A DNA stretch of 64,000 nucleotides. It comes from Nodularia sphaerocarpa UHCC 0038 (GTDB lineage: Bacteria; Cyanobacteriota; Cyanobacteriia; Cyanobacteriales; Nostocaceae). The notes under the pieces were generated by a model. The model searched no databases and was not told the DNA's origin. It saw only the letters and a list, made by a program, of their open reading frames with translations. The translations under genes were made by a program, and so were the position numbers. The DNA is taken from contig NZ_CP060140.1 of NCBI RefSeq assembly GCF_022376295.1, positions 1-64,000 on the forward strand, written 5' to 3'. This document shows, one piece after another, positions 37,172-46,524 of this stretch; position 1 is the stretch's first letter; every line of letters begins with the position of its first letter.

Positions 37172-37356
37172 TTTTTTCCTCCCTCTGATCGCTGGCGCTG
37201 ACTTGTCAGTTCGCACCGGTAAATACTTTATGCTAATGGAAGTGGCATCAGTACTTCTTCCCCAAAGTTAGCAGATGCCATACTAGCATGGCAATCTGCC
37301 AGCAATTTTACCAGAGCCGAAATGCTGTGTAACATCATAAAAGAGGTAAAGTTCCG

Positions 37357-37683
37357 GTGTTGAAGACACTTTTAGTAATTACCGTTGGTTTGTTACCGTC
37401 GTTGTTTTCCCTGTGGGTAATCCGTAAAACCCATTCGCGGACACGCCTGGGTATGAGACGAGCCGCTACTAATTTTGCAGGGAGACGCATCCGAAATCAC
37501 ATCAGACCGACTGAAGGCGATCGCTATTATTTAGAAGGTGTCGGTTATCTCATTGGCGATATCAGTTGCCAATTTAATGCTCGCTCTGGCTATATGCGCT
37601 GTGCTGTTAACCCCAGTGGTCCCTGTCAGGGTTGCCGTCACTATGAACCAAGACCATTGGCTGCTAGTGATCCGCTATTATAA
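37357..37683 (+). CDS. Small conserved cyanobacterial protein, DUF6464-like
   Basis: This 108-residue protein has an N-terminal hydrophobic segment (about 3-22) and then a basic region. The conserved cysteine-containing tail includes GYLIGDISCQFNARSGYMRCAVNPSGPCQGC (given here only as landmark cysteines at about 70, 81, 90 and 93). The CxxC-like spacing could bind metal. The start is a GTG with AGAGG about ten bases upstream. I recognise the pattern as a cyanobacterial conserved hypothetical family, but I cannot name a function. Confidence 0.65.
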   Translation: MLKTLLVITVGLLPSLFSLWVIRKTHSRTRLGMRRAATNFAGRRIRNHIRPTEGDRYYLEGVGYLIGDISCQFNARSGYMRCAVNPSGPCQGCRHYEPRPLAASDPLL

Positions 37684-38050
37684 CAGCAGGTGAGGCTGAG
37701 GTTTTGTATAATTTAATTTATGACAAAATACTTTTAACAGTTTCGGCGCAATTCCCCATCCCTCTATAGGGTGGGGTAGTTCACCTGCACATAGTGCCAC
37801 AACCATCTTCCCAAAACATTTGGGATATTTTATTATTTATAATTACTTTATTTGAGTTTGATTTGAATAACCTTTTCTTAACCTTAATGATTTATTTAAT
37901 TATAAATTATCAGATTTTTTCACGGAATTATCTGAACAATAATTAACGGATTTAAGTAATTTTACCGTAGATGTTAGCTAGGAAAAAATAATATGATAAA
38001 ATGTCTTATAATTCATGCCCAAAACAAAATTATGACAAGTAGTAATTTTT
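37684..38050. other. Intergenic region with terminator-like hairpin
   Basis: A hairpin lies at 37754-37776: CCCCATCCCT pairs with AGGGTGGGG, with one bulged T and a four-base loop. It is 70 bases after the stop of the DUF6464-like gene and could end that transcript. The rest is very AT-rich and must contain the promoter of the PhnD-like gene. No ORF is supported. Confidence 0.55.
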
Positions 38051-38941
38051 ATGAGAAGGCGGAAATTATTTATTAACTTTCTTCTCTTAATTGGCGGTTG
38101 TACATCAGGAATTAGTCGGAAAAATAATAATTATAATAAATCCTTAAAATCGAGATCAAAAGTCATAAAATTTGCCGTAGCAGATGCTACGGGACTTGAA
38201 GAGTTACAGCGCAACTATGGAGCTTTCTGCACTACCTTAGAAGCAGTATTGGGCATAGCAATTGAATTTTTTCCGGTAGAAAATCGCACAGCAGCAGCAC
38301 CTGCATTGCAATCCGGTCAGGTAGATATTGTCTTAGCAGGACCATCAGAATACGTGATTTTCAATTCTCGCGCTCAGGCTATTCCGATTGTTGCTATCCA
38401 ACGCCTTGACTATTATCCGATAATTGTTGTCCGTGCCGATAGCAAAATTAAATCCTTAGCTCAACTGAAAGGTAAAAAAATTGCTATGCGAACAACTGGT
38501 TCGACTTCTGGACATTTGGCTCCGATAAAAATGCTGCTAGATGCTGGCTTAAATAGCAAAACTGATATAGAAATTCTGATGTTAGGTAATCAAGGAGTGA
38601 AAGCTTTAAACAAAGGTGAGGTAGATGCTTGGACAATTGCATCCGATAGATACAAAATAATCTTAGAATCTGAAGGTTTATCTGAGAAAGATTTTTCTGT
38701 AATCGCTAAAGGAACGCTGCTTCCTGGTGATGTGTTCGTGATCAATAACCAGTGGGAATCTAATATCATAGAAGATGTGCGATCGCGGATGCTGGAAAAT
38801 CAAGATAAACTACTTAAAAGTTTGCTAGTTGCTACAGTAAACCAACCTTACGAAGGATCTAAAATGATTCCAGCCAATGATGCTGACTACAACATAATTC
38901 GGGAAGTTTATCAAAAAATTGGACAGGGCAGTTTTCTCTAA
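38051..38941 (+). CDS. PhnD-like periplasmic substrate-binding lipoprotein
   Basis: This 296-residue protein begins with a short signal sequence and lipobox (LLLIGGC, cysteine near residue 18), so it is probably a lipoprotein. The mature part resembles the phosphate/phosphonate-binding PhnD family: VDIVLAGPSEYVIF, LAQLKGKKIAMRTTGSTSGH and LKGK-type spacing. No permease or ATPase gene follows. Instead the next gene, 19 bases on, is a HAMP histidine kinase. I infer that it serves as the ligand-binding partner of that kinase rather than as a transporter component. Confidence 0.8.
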   Translation: MRRRKLFINFLLLIGGCTSGISRKNNNYNKSLKSRSKVIKFAVADATGLEELQRNYGAFCTTLEAVLGIAIEFFPVENRTAAAPALQSGQVDIVLAGPSEYVIFNSRAQAIPIVAIQRLDYYPIIVVRADSKIKSLAQLKGKKIAMRTTGSTSGHLAPIKMLLDAGLNSKTDIEILMLGNQGVKALNKGEVDAWTIASDRYKIILESEGLSEKDFSVIAKGTLLPGDVFVINNQWESNIIEDVRSRMLENQDKLLKSLLVATVNQPYEGSKMIPANDADYNIIREVYQKIGQGSFL

Positions 38942-38960
38942 TAATGTTAAATCTAAATGA

Positions 38961-40820
38961 ATGATCACAGAGTATCTAACTAAATTTAAAAAACAAATCA
39001 TCTGGCTAAGTGACTTAAGTAATAGCTGGAATATCGCCCAGAAAATTAGTTATGGGTACAGTGTAGTAATTGGTATTTCTTTTCTAGGCACAATCAGTGG
39101 TTTACTGCTTGCATCCAACAACGAAGTATATGCTTATAAGCAATTAAATCTCTCTTATCAGCATCAATCTCTGTTAAAAAATTTAGAAAATTCAGTCACT
39201 AGAATCCGACTACATCCACAACGTTTAGCCACCGTTTTAGAAAATTCTATTTGGTTTGAATTTGAAAAAAATCAATTCAATAATCAACTAATTCAAGTCA
39301 ATGAACAATTGGCTGATATAGAAATATTTGTTCATAAATATGCCGATGATTTACTTATAAGTAAAACACAATTTGATTCTCTTTTAGAGAGTTACCGGGT
39401 AACGACACAAGTATATAGTCACAGTGTAAAATCTTTCTGGGAACAAGTTGAACAAAATAACTTCTCAGAAGAAAAAGCGAAGTCTCATCATACAGATTTA
39501 ATAAATTTACTTCAGGAAAGAGAGCAAGTTAATATCAATGTAAAATTTGACCAACTTTCAGATGAGTTAATTCGAGCAATAGGTTATGCGGATATTCAAC
39601 AACAAAAAGCAGATACTCGCTTTGAAGAAGCTCAAAAACTGCGAGTCAAAGTTATTTTTGCTAGTATGCTGTTGTCAGGTGCGATCGCCGCAGCATTAGC
39701 AATATATACTAGTAGGTTAATTGCTCGTCCTTTAGAATTAGTGACTAAAGTTGCTAGAAGAATTACGCAAGAATCCAACTTTCAACTCAGAATTAATATT
39801 AATAGTCATGATGAAGTTGGAACTCTCGCTACTTCCTTGAATCAATTAGTCGAGTGGGTAGCAGATTATACACAAGAGATAGAAATTGCTCGTCACAATT
39901 TAGAGCAACGGGTAGAAGAACGCACTCAGGAATTAGAATTAGCACGCCACAATTTAGAGCAACGGGTAGAAGAACGGACTCAGGAATTGCAAAAAATCCT
40001 CCAAGACTTAAAAGAAACTCAAGCACAATTAATTCAAACCGAAAAAATGTCTTCTCTGGGAGAGATGGTCGCAGGTATAGCTCATGAAGTAAATAACCCA
40101 GTTAATTTTATTAATGGTAATATTCAATGTGCCAATGACTATATTCAAGATTTACTAAGTTTAATAGATTTATATCAGCAAGAGTACCCAGAACCAAGCG
40201 AAATCATTGCCGAAAAAACCGCAGAAATAGATTTAGATTTTCTGACTACAGATTTATCCAGCCTACTTAGTTCCATGAAAATGGGCGCTCAACGTATTCG
40301 GGAAATTGTCTTATCTTTACGTAATTTTTCCCGCCTAGATGAAGCACCTATGAAGGAGGTGAATATTCATGAAGGTCTTGATAACACTTTATTAATTCTT
40401 AATCACAGACTTAACCAGTCAATAGCAGTAATTAAAAACTATGGAATTTTACCTTTGATTGAGTGTTATCCTGCTCAACTCAATCAAGTATTTATGAATA
40501 TTTTAAGTAATGCTATCGATGTGCTGATGGAAGAAAAAACTAAAGCAGAAAAACAGATTACTATCGATACATTAAAATTAGATGATCATTATATCAAAGT
40601 CGTAATTAAAGATAACGCTTCTGGAATTGCACCAGAAATTATCAATAAGTTATTTAATCCTTTTTTTACAACTAAACCAGTAGGTAAAGGAACTGGCTTG
40701 GGTTTAAGTATCTCTTACCAGATCATCGACAAACACAAAGGTAAAATAGAAGTAATCTCAGAATTAGGAAAGGGAACAGAGTTTATCATTCTCTTGCCCA
40801 TTAAAACACAACTAAACTAG
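38961..40820 (+). CDS. HAMP-domain sensor histidine kinase
   Basis: The 619-residue membrane kinase has a first membrane segment (about 28-50), a periplasmic helical domain (about 50-225), a second segment (about 226-248), HAMP, and a coiled coil. HisKA (AHEVNNPVNF) and HATPase (NILSNAID, DNASGIAP, GTGLGLSIS) follow. The coiled coil contains an exact 18-residue duplication (EIARHNLEQRVEERTQEL) at DNA 39882-39935 and 39936-39989. The kinase core is close to that of the gene at 23031. It follows the PhnD-like gene by 19 bases and they are likely co-transcribed. Confidence 0.88.
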   Translation: MITEYLTKFKKQIIWLSDLSNSWNIAQKISYGYSVVIGISFLGTISGLLLASNNEVYAYKQLNLSYQHQSLLKNLENSVTRIRLHPQRLATVLENSIWFEFEKNQFNNQLIQVNEQLADIEIFVHKYADDLLISKTQFDSLLESYRVTTQVYSHSVKSFWEQVEQNNFSEEKAKSHHTDLINLLQEREQVNINVKFDQLSDELIRAIGYADIQQQKADTRFEEAQKLRVKVIFASMLLSGAIAAALAIYTSRLIARPLELVTKVARRITQESNFQLRININSHDEVGTLATSLNQLVEWVADYTQEIEIARHNLEQRVEERTQELELARHNLEQRVEERTQELQKILQDLKETQAQLIQTEKMSSLGEMVAGIAHEVNNPVNFINGNIQCANDYIQDLLSLIDLYQQEYPEPSEIIAEKTAEIDLDFLTTDLSSLLSSMKMGAQRIREIVLSLRNFSRLDEAPMKEVNIHEGLDNTLLILNHRLNQSIAVIKNYGILPLIECYPAQLNQVFMNILSNAIDVLMEEKTKAEKQITIDTLKLDDHYIKVVIKDNASGIAPEIINKLFNPFFTTKPVGKGTGLGLSISYQIIDKHKGKIEVISELGKGTEFIILLPIKTQLN

Positions 40821-40946
40821 CAATGTGTAAGTAGGGGCGATCGCCTCTAACGCAAAAGCCGTATTTACCTCAGTGAAGTCCATTGCATCATACTCAATGG
40901 CTTCTTCCCAGGTATCCATAACTTCTGATTCCAGGATTCTTTGCAT
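40812..40946 (-). pseudogene. Remnant of a SAM-dependent methyltransferase gene (N-terminal fragment)
   Basis: A 44-codon minus-strand frame starts at an ATG with GGGAG eight bases upstream. It reads MQRILESEVMDTWEEAIEYD and continues AMDFTEVNTAFALEAIA. This matches my recollection of the start of a conserved cyanobacterial class I methyltransferase. It stops shortly after, near a HIP1 site, and the glycine-rich SAM motif is absent. The end overlaps the convergent kinase gene by nine bases. A truncated gene is the best reading; a genuine small peptide is the alternative. Confidence 0.5.
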
Positions 40947-41035
40947 GATTAATCTCCCTATTATTTCACTTATGAAAATAAAACTGCGGTTTTGGGAACA
41001 CTAAGTTTATTACAAAACTTAACAGGAATTGGTCG

Positions 41036-42094
41036 ATGTCAAACGGTAAATTTAACAAGAGTATAAATAATAACTTAAACTACATGAAGCGCAATAGGAT
41101 TACACATGAGTTTGACCAAAGTTCCTGGGGGGAAATCGTACTTCCACAGTTAAGTAACGACCAGTTATCGGAAGCATCCAAGTTACTACATCAAGGAGTT
41201 CAACAACAAAAAGCTGGTGAATTAATCGCTGCGTTACAGTCATTACAACAAGCGCTACAGATGTTTGAGGTTGTTGGTGATCTACAGCAACAGGAACAAG
41301 CACTTTCTGTTTTAGCACTTGTCACCTATAAATCAGGCGATTATCAAAGCACAATTTCTTATTCCCAGCAGTGTCTAGCTTTGGAACAGACTACCCCAGA
41401 TTTATCGATACAAATGCAAGTACTTTCTCTGTTGGGTAATGCTTATCGTCATCGGAAGAACTATAAACAGGGAATTCAGTCTTTGCAAAAGTGTTTAAAA
41501 ATCAGCTGTCAGATGTCAAATAAGCGCAGTGAGGTTGCAGCATTAAATAATCTGGGATTGGTGTATAAAGCTGCGGGTAAATTTATACAAGCAATGGAAT
41601 ATCAAAAAAAAAGTTTAGCACTTGTTGAAGAACTCCAAGACAGTTGGGGTATGGAACAGGTTCTAAAGAATATCGGTAATACTTATTATGCTTTGGACAA
41701 TTACCCCCAAGCGATCGCTTATTATGAAAGATGTGTCAGAATAGCACGCTTACTCAAACATATTGACAGTGCTTGTCAGACACTGAAAAATTTGGGTAAT
41801 GCTTGCTGTGCGACAGGTAATTATGGTAAAGCAATTCTCTATTACGAGGAGCGTTTACAATTAGCAAAAGAACTCAAAGATATACGTAGTGAAGAACAAT
41901 CTCTCGGCAGATTAGGGGTTGCTTGTGAAGCATTGGGCGACTATAAAAAAGCAATTAAATATTATGAAGAACGTTTATTTTTAGCGAGAAGAATTAAAGA
42001 TTCCCGTATTGAAAAACAAGCCCTTGCAAGTTTGAAATTCACTTGTGAAGCCTTGGGTGATTACGCCAAAGCCATGCAATATCAGAAGCCATAA
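41036..42094 (+). CDS. TPR-repeat protein
   Basis: The 352-residue soluble protein consists of about seven tetratricopeptide repeats from residue 45 onward, with recurring YxxAIxYYExxLxxAxxxxD units separated by about 40 residues, as in the Rapsyn/LGN type. Such proteins are protein-protein interaction scaffolds. There is no signal peptide or enzymatic domain. The start ATG at 41036 is followed by a second ATG about 17 codons later, also plausible. The gene follows the kinase gene after 215 bases and may or may not be related to it. Confidence 0.82.
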   Translation: MSNGKFNKSINNNLNYMKRNRITHEFDQSSWGEIVLPQLSNDQLSEASKLLHQGVQQQKAGELIAALQSLQQALQMFEVVGDLQQQEQALSVLALVTYKSGDYQSTISYSQQCLALEQTTPDLSIQMQVLSLLGNAYRHRKNYKQGIQSLQKCLKISCQMSNKRSEVAALNNLGLVYKAAGKFIQAMEYQKKSLALVEELQDSWGMEQVLKNIGNTYYALDNYPQAIAYYERCVRIARLLKHIDSACQTLKNLGNACCATGNYGKAILYYEERLQLAKELKDIRSEEQSLGRLGVACEALGDYKKAIKYYEERLFLARRIKDSRIEKQALASLKFTCEALGDYAKAMQYQKP

Positions 42095-42146
42095 TCTAGT
42101 AATTCGTAAATTTTATCATAAATGATTACAACAAGTTGCTACCTAA

Positions 42147-42779
42147 TTACTGTATTTTCTCCCTCAACCAAATACGGAAGGATTTCAATAAAGCAATTTC
42201 ACCCATGTTTTTACTCTGCTGCATAAATCGACTGATATCACTCACAGAGATTAGGGGAAAGGCAATACTTAAGCTACATTCAATATATTCCCCTTCTAGC
42301 AATTGATAAAATTTTAAATCTTGTCCGTTATATCTCCACAATTCAGTAACACCAAGCGCTGCATAAATACCCAATTTATTAACTGAACTACTGCTAATGT
42401 CAATTTCAATGGCTAAATCAGGGGGAGGATCTGTTTCTAAATTTAGTGTTTCCTGACCTCTAATAGCTGGCTCATTTTGAATATAATAGCAATTATCTGG
42501 TTCTATACCTCGATTTGCTAATCGTCGCTTCAGTGTTGTGGAACCTGCACTTTTAATTTCTACACCCACTTCCTCAGCTAAAGAGAATATGAAGCGGTCA
42601 AATTGAATTTTGGGGTTTTCATGTTCAAAAAGTGGGGTCATAATTTCTAAAGTCCCGCAGTCATAAGCAAGCCGAGAACCTCTATCCTCACCTGTATCTC
42701 TCAGCAAGGCTTCAAAGGTTTCCCAACTGACGTTATGTAAAACCGTTCTTTGTTCAGCAAGGGTTGACTGGACAAGCAT
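42147..42779 (-). CDS. Uma2-family (DUF820) PD-(D/E)XK nuclease-fold protein
   Basis: This 210-residue member of the Uma2 family is greatly expanded in filamentous cyanobacteria. It shows CGTLEIMTPLFEHE and PDLAIEIDISSSSVNK, the latter with the D-x-E-x-D pattern of the restriction-nuclease fold. The biochemical role of the family is unknown, although a nuclease fold is well supported. It has no partner gene nearby. Confidence 0.85.
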   Translation of the reverse strand: MLVQSTLAEQRTVLHNVSWETFEALLRDTGEDRGSRLAYDCGTLEIMTPLFEHENPKIQFDRFIFSLAEEVGVEIKSAGSTTLKRRLANRGIEPDNCYYIQNEPAIRGQETLNLETDPPPDLAIEIDISSSSVNKLGIYAALGVTELWRYNGQDLKFYQLLEGEYIECSLSIAFPLISVSDISRFMQQSKNMGEIALLKSFRIWLREKIQ

Positions 42780-42939
42780 ATTACAATACCTATTCCATGA
42801 AAATATGAGATAAAATTCCTAAGATTTTATCTATATTATAATATTTGCTCCGCACTTGTGCCTCTGGAGCTTAAGAAATAAATTTGTGGGAAAGCTACGC
42901 TAATTTTTCTGCAAAAGGTGGGAATTACCCACCTAATCT

Positions 42940-44202
42940 TTAAGCAAGAAAACCAGCAAAAAACTCCAGAGTTTCTTTCAGCGCTTTGATGAAAATATCA
43001 ATCTCTTCGCGGGTATTATAGAAAGATAAACTTACCCGTGCGGTTCCCGGTAAACCTAAATGACGGTGTAATGGTTGAGTACAGTGGTGTCCAGAACGAA
43101 TCGCTACGCCTTCTTGGTCTAATAATGTCGATAAGTCGTTAGGGTGGACATCTGCGGCTGTAAATGCAGCTAATGCAGCCCTTCCTTCGCCTTTGGCGTT
43201 GGGTTTGGGACCGTAAATTGTGATTTGGGGTATTTGCTCTAATTGTTGGAACAAATACGCTGTGAGTTCGGCTTCGTAGGCGTGGATTTTATCCATGCCA
43301 ATATTACTAAGATAATCTACCGCAGCTCCCAGGGCGATCGCCTCCGCAATTGCCGGTGTACCAGCTTCAAATTTGTGGGGTAATTCTGCGTAGGTAGAAT
43401 GATCTAAATATACATCTGCAATCATTTCACCACCACCAAAAAATGGCGGCATGGATTCTAACAGTTCCAACTTACCATACAAAAATCCTATGCCAGTGGG
43501 GGCGCACATTTTGTGACCGGAAGCAACCAACCAATCACAGTCGATTTCTTGCACATCCACAGGCATATGCGGTACACTTTGGCAAGCATCAACTAAGAAT
43601 TTCGCACCGTATTTGTGAGTAATTTTGGCAATTTCTGCGACTGGATTAATACATCCCAAAGTATTAGAAACATGACTAACCGCAACCAATTTTGTTTTGT
43701 CAGAAATCAGGTTTTTAAACTGTTCTAAATCAAAACTTCCTTCTGGTGTCAATTCCACAAACTTTAACACCGCACCCGTTTTTTGTGATACAAGTTGCCA
43801 AGGAACGATATTACTGTGGTGTTCCATCACCGACAGAATAATTTCATCTCCCGCTTGCAAATTGTTCATCCCCCAGCTGTAGGCTACCAGGTTAATGGCT
43901 TCACTGGCGTTGCGGGTGTAGATAATTTCTTGACGTGACGCAGCATTAATGAATTTAGCTACTTTATCTCGCGCACCTTCATAAGCATCAGTGGCTTTAG
44001 CACTCAGGGTATGAGCGCCACGATGCACGTTAGCATTATATTGTTCGTAATAATCCCGCAGGATGTTTAACACGAACACAGGTTTTTGGGAAGTAGCTGC
44101 ATTATCCAGATAAACCAAAGGTTTCCCGTTAACTTCCTGATGCAATATCGGGAAATCAGCGCGAACTTTATCAGCCAGGGTTTTGATAGGGGTGAAAGTC
44201 AT
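42940..44202 (-). CDS. sufS: Cysteine desulfurase SufS
   Basis: This PLP enzyme removes sulfur from cysteine to supply the SufBCD scaffold. The 420-residue group II desulfurase has the PLP lysine in ASGHKMCAPTGIG (about residue 230) and the catalytic cysteine in RSGHHCTQPLHRH (about 370). PLP-site residues DACQSVPHM are also seen. It is the last gene of the sufBCDS run on the minus strand, separated from sufD by 131 bases that contain a heptamer array. No sufE gene is adjacent; a separate sulfur acceptor would be needed. Confidence 0.96.
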   Translation of the reverse strand: MTFTPIKTLADKVRADFPILHQEVNGKPLVYLDNAATSQKPVFVLNILRDYYEQYNANVHRGAHTLSAKATDAYEGARDKVAKFINAASRQEIIYTRNASEAINLVAYSWGMNNLQAGDEIILSVMEHHSNIVPWQLVSQKTGAVLKFVELTPEGSFDLEQFKNLISDKTKLVAVSHVSNTLGCINPVAEIAKITHKYGAKFLVDACQSVPHMPVDVQEIDCDWLVASGHKMCAPTGIGFLYGKLELLESMPPFFGGGEMIADVYLDHSTYAELPHKFEAGTPAIAEAIALGAAVDYLSNIGMDKIHAYEAELTAYLFQQLEQIPQITIYGPKPNAKGEGRAALAAFTAADVHPNDLSTLLDQEGVAIRSGHHCTQPLHRHLGLPGTARVSLSFYNTREEIDIFIKALKETLEFFAGFLA

Positions 44203-44206
44203 ACAA

Positions 44207-44236
44207 TTTTAGATTTTAGATTTTAGATTTTGGATT
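44207..44236. repeat. Heptamer tandem array (TTTTAGA)n between sufD and sufS
   Basis: Four copies of the heptamer TTTTAGA run immediately upstream of the sufS start, five bases from it. It is the reverse complement of the ATCTAAA unit in front of dnaN. It occupies the position where a ribosome-binding site would be expected. Confidence 0.8.
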
Positions 44237-44333
44237 GACTCCACAGATAAATCTATAGGTTTGAGGATTTGGGATTTGGGATTGATTCCCCAGATAAATC
44301 TGGGGGTTTGTACCATTAAGGAAATATTAGTTA

Positions 44334-45713
44334 TTAGTCATTAGTCAAAGACTTGAGACTATTAACTGTGTTTAATAGAATTGCTTGCAGAGATTTGACG
44401 GGGATTTGGTTGATAATTTCCGCAGCAAAGGCATTAATTAACAACTTACGCGCATCATCTTCGTTAATTCCCCGACTTTGGAGATAAAAGATTTCATCAT
44501 CTTCCAACTGACTAACGGTAGCACCATGAGCGCATTTCACGTTGTCGGCGGTAATTTCCAACTGCGGCTTAGTATCAACTCTGGCTTTTGATGATAACAA
44601 TAAATTGCGATTTAATTGACCGGCATTTGTTAACTGTGCGGCTTTCGGCACAAATACTTTGCCATTAAATACTGCATGAGCGCGATCGCCTACAATGCAC
44701 TTATGTAACTGTGTGCTGGTACTATGGGGATGATTAAGTGCGATCGCACTGTGAGTATCACCCACCTGTCTACCAGAAATCATCGTCAAACCGTTGAGAG
44801 TCGTTTCGGTTTGTTCACCAGTTTGCAAAATTTCTAAATTGTGGCGCGATAACTTAGCACCAAAACTCAAAGCATGACAAGTATAGCGACTATCACGAGC
44901 TTGAGTAACAGCAGTCTTCCCTACATGAAAAGCCTCTGCACCTTCCCGCTCAATTCTAGTATGACTCACCTGAGCATTCTCACCCAGCCAAATTTCCGTA
45001 ACCGCATTAGTGAGGTAAACCCCCTCATTCTCTGCGTCCTCTGCGCCTCTGCGGTTAATAAAATCTTCCACCAAAGACACACTACCACCAGTTTCAGCCA
45101 CCACCAAACAACGGGGCTGAGAAATCGTCGCTGTATCACCAGCAACCGCAATAAATAATAAATGAATCGGCGTTTCCACAATCACATTCTTAGCCACCCA
45201 AACCACCGCCGCATCAGAGATTCCAGCAGTATTGAGAGCAGTAAAAACCTCCTGTGAACCCTCAGCTTGTGCTAAATACTGTTTAACACGCTCCTGCTGA
45301 GACCGAGAAAAACCCGCCAAATTACCGACAACAACCCCAGAAGGTAAATCTGCAACGGCGGATAAATCCGGCGCATAGACACCATTAACAAACACCAAAC
45401 GACTATTAACAGCCTCTGGTAAAGTTAAAGCCGAGATATCAACTGATTTTAATTGTGTTTCTACATGAAACTGCACTTGACGCAGCGCTGACAAATCAGT
45501 AAACCGCCATTCTTCCTCACGGGTAGTGGGGATACTGGAATGACGCACCCAATTAGCAGCACCTTGGCGTAATTCCTGGAAACAATCTGCGGCGGTTGCT
45601 GCGGTTACTTCATCTAACAACCCAGTTAGATAACTATCTTTATCCAACAGAGTAGAAGTCAAACTCACAGCATTTGAGTTAGGAACCGGACTAGGAGAAA
45701 CTTGAATAGTCAT
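44334..45713 (-). CDS. sufD: Fe-S cluster assembly protein SufD
   Basis: SufD is the non-ATPase partner of SufB in the SufBC2D scaffold. The 459-residue protein has N-terminal WVRHSSIPTTREEEWRFTDL and C-terminal HGATVSQLEDDEIFYLQSRG, both typical. An unusual feature is a short insert reading NRRGAEDAENEG (about residue 220), encoded by the dispersed repeat at 45025-45056. The surrounding sequence resumes directly with YLTNAVTEIWLGENA, so the insert is in frame. The start overlaps the sufC stop by one base (TAATG). Confidence 0.95.
   Translation of the reverse strand: MTIQVSPSPVPNSNAVSLTSTLLDKDSYLTGLLDEVTAATAADCFQELRQGAANWVRHSSIPTTREEEWRFTDLSALRQVQFHVETQLKSVDISALTLPEAVNSRLVFVNGVYAPDLSAVADLPSGVVVGNLAGFSRSQQERVKQYLAQAEGSQEVFTALNTAGISDAAVVWVAKNVIVETPIHLLFIAVAGDTATISQPRCLVVAETGGSVSLVEDFINRRGAEDAENEGVYLTNAVTEIWLGENAQVSHTRIEREGAEAFHVGKTAVTQARDSRYTCHALSFGAKLSRHNLEILQTGEQTETTLNGLTMISGRQVGDTHSAIALNHPHSTSTQLHKCIVGDRAHAVFNGKVFVPKAAQLTNAGQLNRNLLLSSKARVDTKPQLEITADNVKCAHGATVSQLEDDEIFYLQSRGINEDDARKLLINAFAAEIINQIPVKSLQAILLNTVNSLKSLTND
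45025..45056. repeat. Dispersed repeat inserted in frame within sufD
   Basis: Read on the minus strand, AACCGCAGAGGCGCAGAGGA followed by CGCAGAGAATGAG matches the outer parts of the repeats at 49352-49400 and 55445-55492 but lacks their central GTTCGCG...TAGAGA part. It adds about ten residues to SufD and keeps the frame. Such an insert probably falls in a loop between beta-helix strands. Confidence 0.7.
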
Positions 45714-46495
45714 TACACACCCACCTCAGCACCTTCCAGAACCCAGTCATAACCGCGCTCTTCCAATTCCAGCGCCAAATCCTTACCACCACTCATGAGA
45801 ATGCGACCATGAGCCATGACATGAACATAGTCAGGCACAATATAATTCAGCAAACGTTGATAGTGAGTAATCATAATCGTGGCATTTTCTGGACTAGCCA
45901 ATTGATTCACACCATCAGCCACAATTCTCAGAGCATCAATATCCAAACCCGAATCAGTCTCATCCAGAATACCCAACTTTGGTTCCAGCAGAGCCATTTG
46001 CAGAATTTCATTCCGCTTCTTCTCACCACCAGAAAAACCTTCATTCAGACTACGGTTGAGAAAAGCCGGATTCATTTTGACAACTTCCAACTTTTCCTCA
46101 ATCAAATCATCAAAATCGAAAGCGTCCAACTCCTCCAAACCCTGAGCTTTCCGACGAGAATTGTAAGCAACCCGTAAAAAATCCAGATTACTTACACCCG
46201 GAATTTCCAACGGATATTGAAAAGCCAAAAACACACCGCTTCTAGCCCGTTCCTCCGGTTCCATTTCCAAAAGATTCTGACCTTGGAAAATCACCTCACC
46301 ACCAGTCACCTCATAAGCAGGGTGTCCAGCCAAAACTTTAGAAAAAGTACTCTTACCAGAACCATTCGGTCCCATAATTGCATGAATTTCTCCAGCCCGA
46401 ACCTCAAGATCCAAACCCTTCAAAATCGGAGTTCCATCAACACTAGCCGTCAAACCCTTAACAGACAGCACAACATCACTATTTTCAATAATCAT
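45713..46495 (-). CDS. sufC: Fe-S cluster assembly ATPase SufC
   Basis: SufC is the ABC-type ATPase of the SufBCD complex and drives its conformational change. The 260-residue protein has Walker A GPNGSGKSTFSK, the signature SGGEKKRNE and Walker B-like LGILDETDSGLD. There are no membrane segments, as expected for this soluble member. The stop overlaps the sufD start, and an 87-base gap with a palindromic repeat separates it from sufB. Confidence 0.97.
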   Translation of the reverse strand: MIIENSDVVLSVKGLTASVDGTPILKGLDLEVRAGEIHAIMGPNGSGKSTFSKVLAGHPAYEVTGGEVIFQGQNLLEMEPEERARSGVFLAFQYPLEIPGVSNLDFLRVAYNSRRKAQGLEELDAFDFDDLIEEKLEVVKMNPAFLNRSLNEGFSGGEKKRNEILQMALLEPKLGILDETDSGLDIDALRIVADGVNQLASPENATIMITHYQRLLNYIVPDYVHVMAHGRILMSGGKDLALELEERGYDWVLEGAEVGV

Positions 46496-46524
46496 CTTCT
46501 CTCTTCTCTTAACTTTCTCTATTT

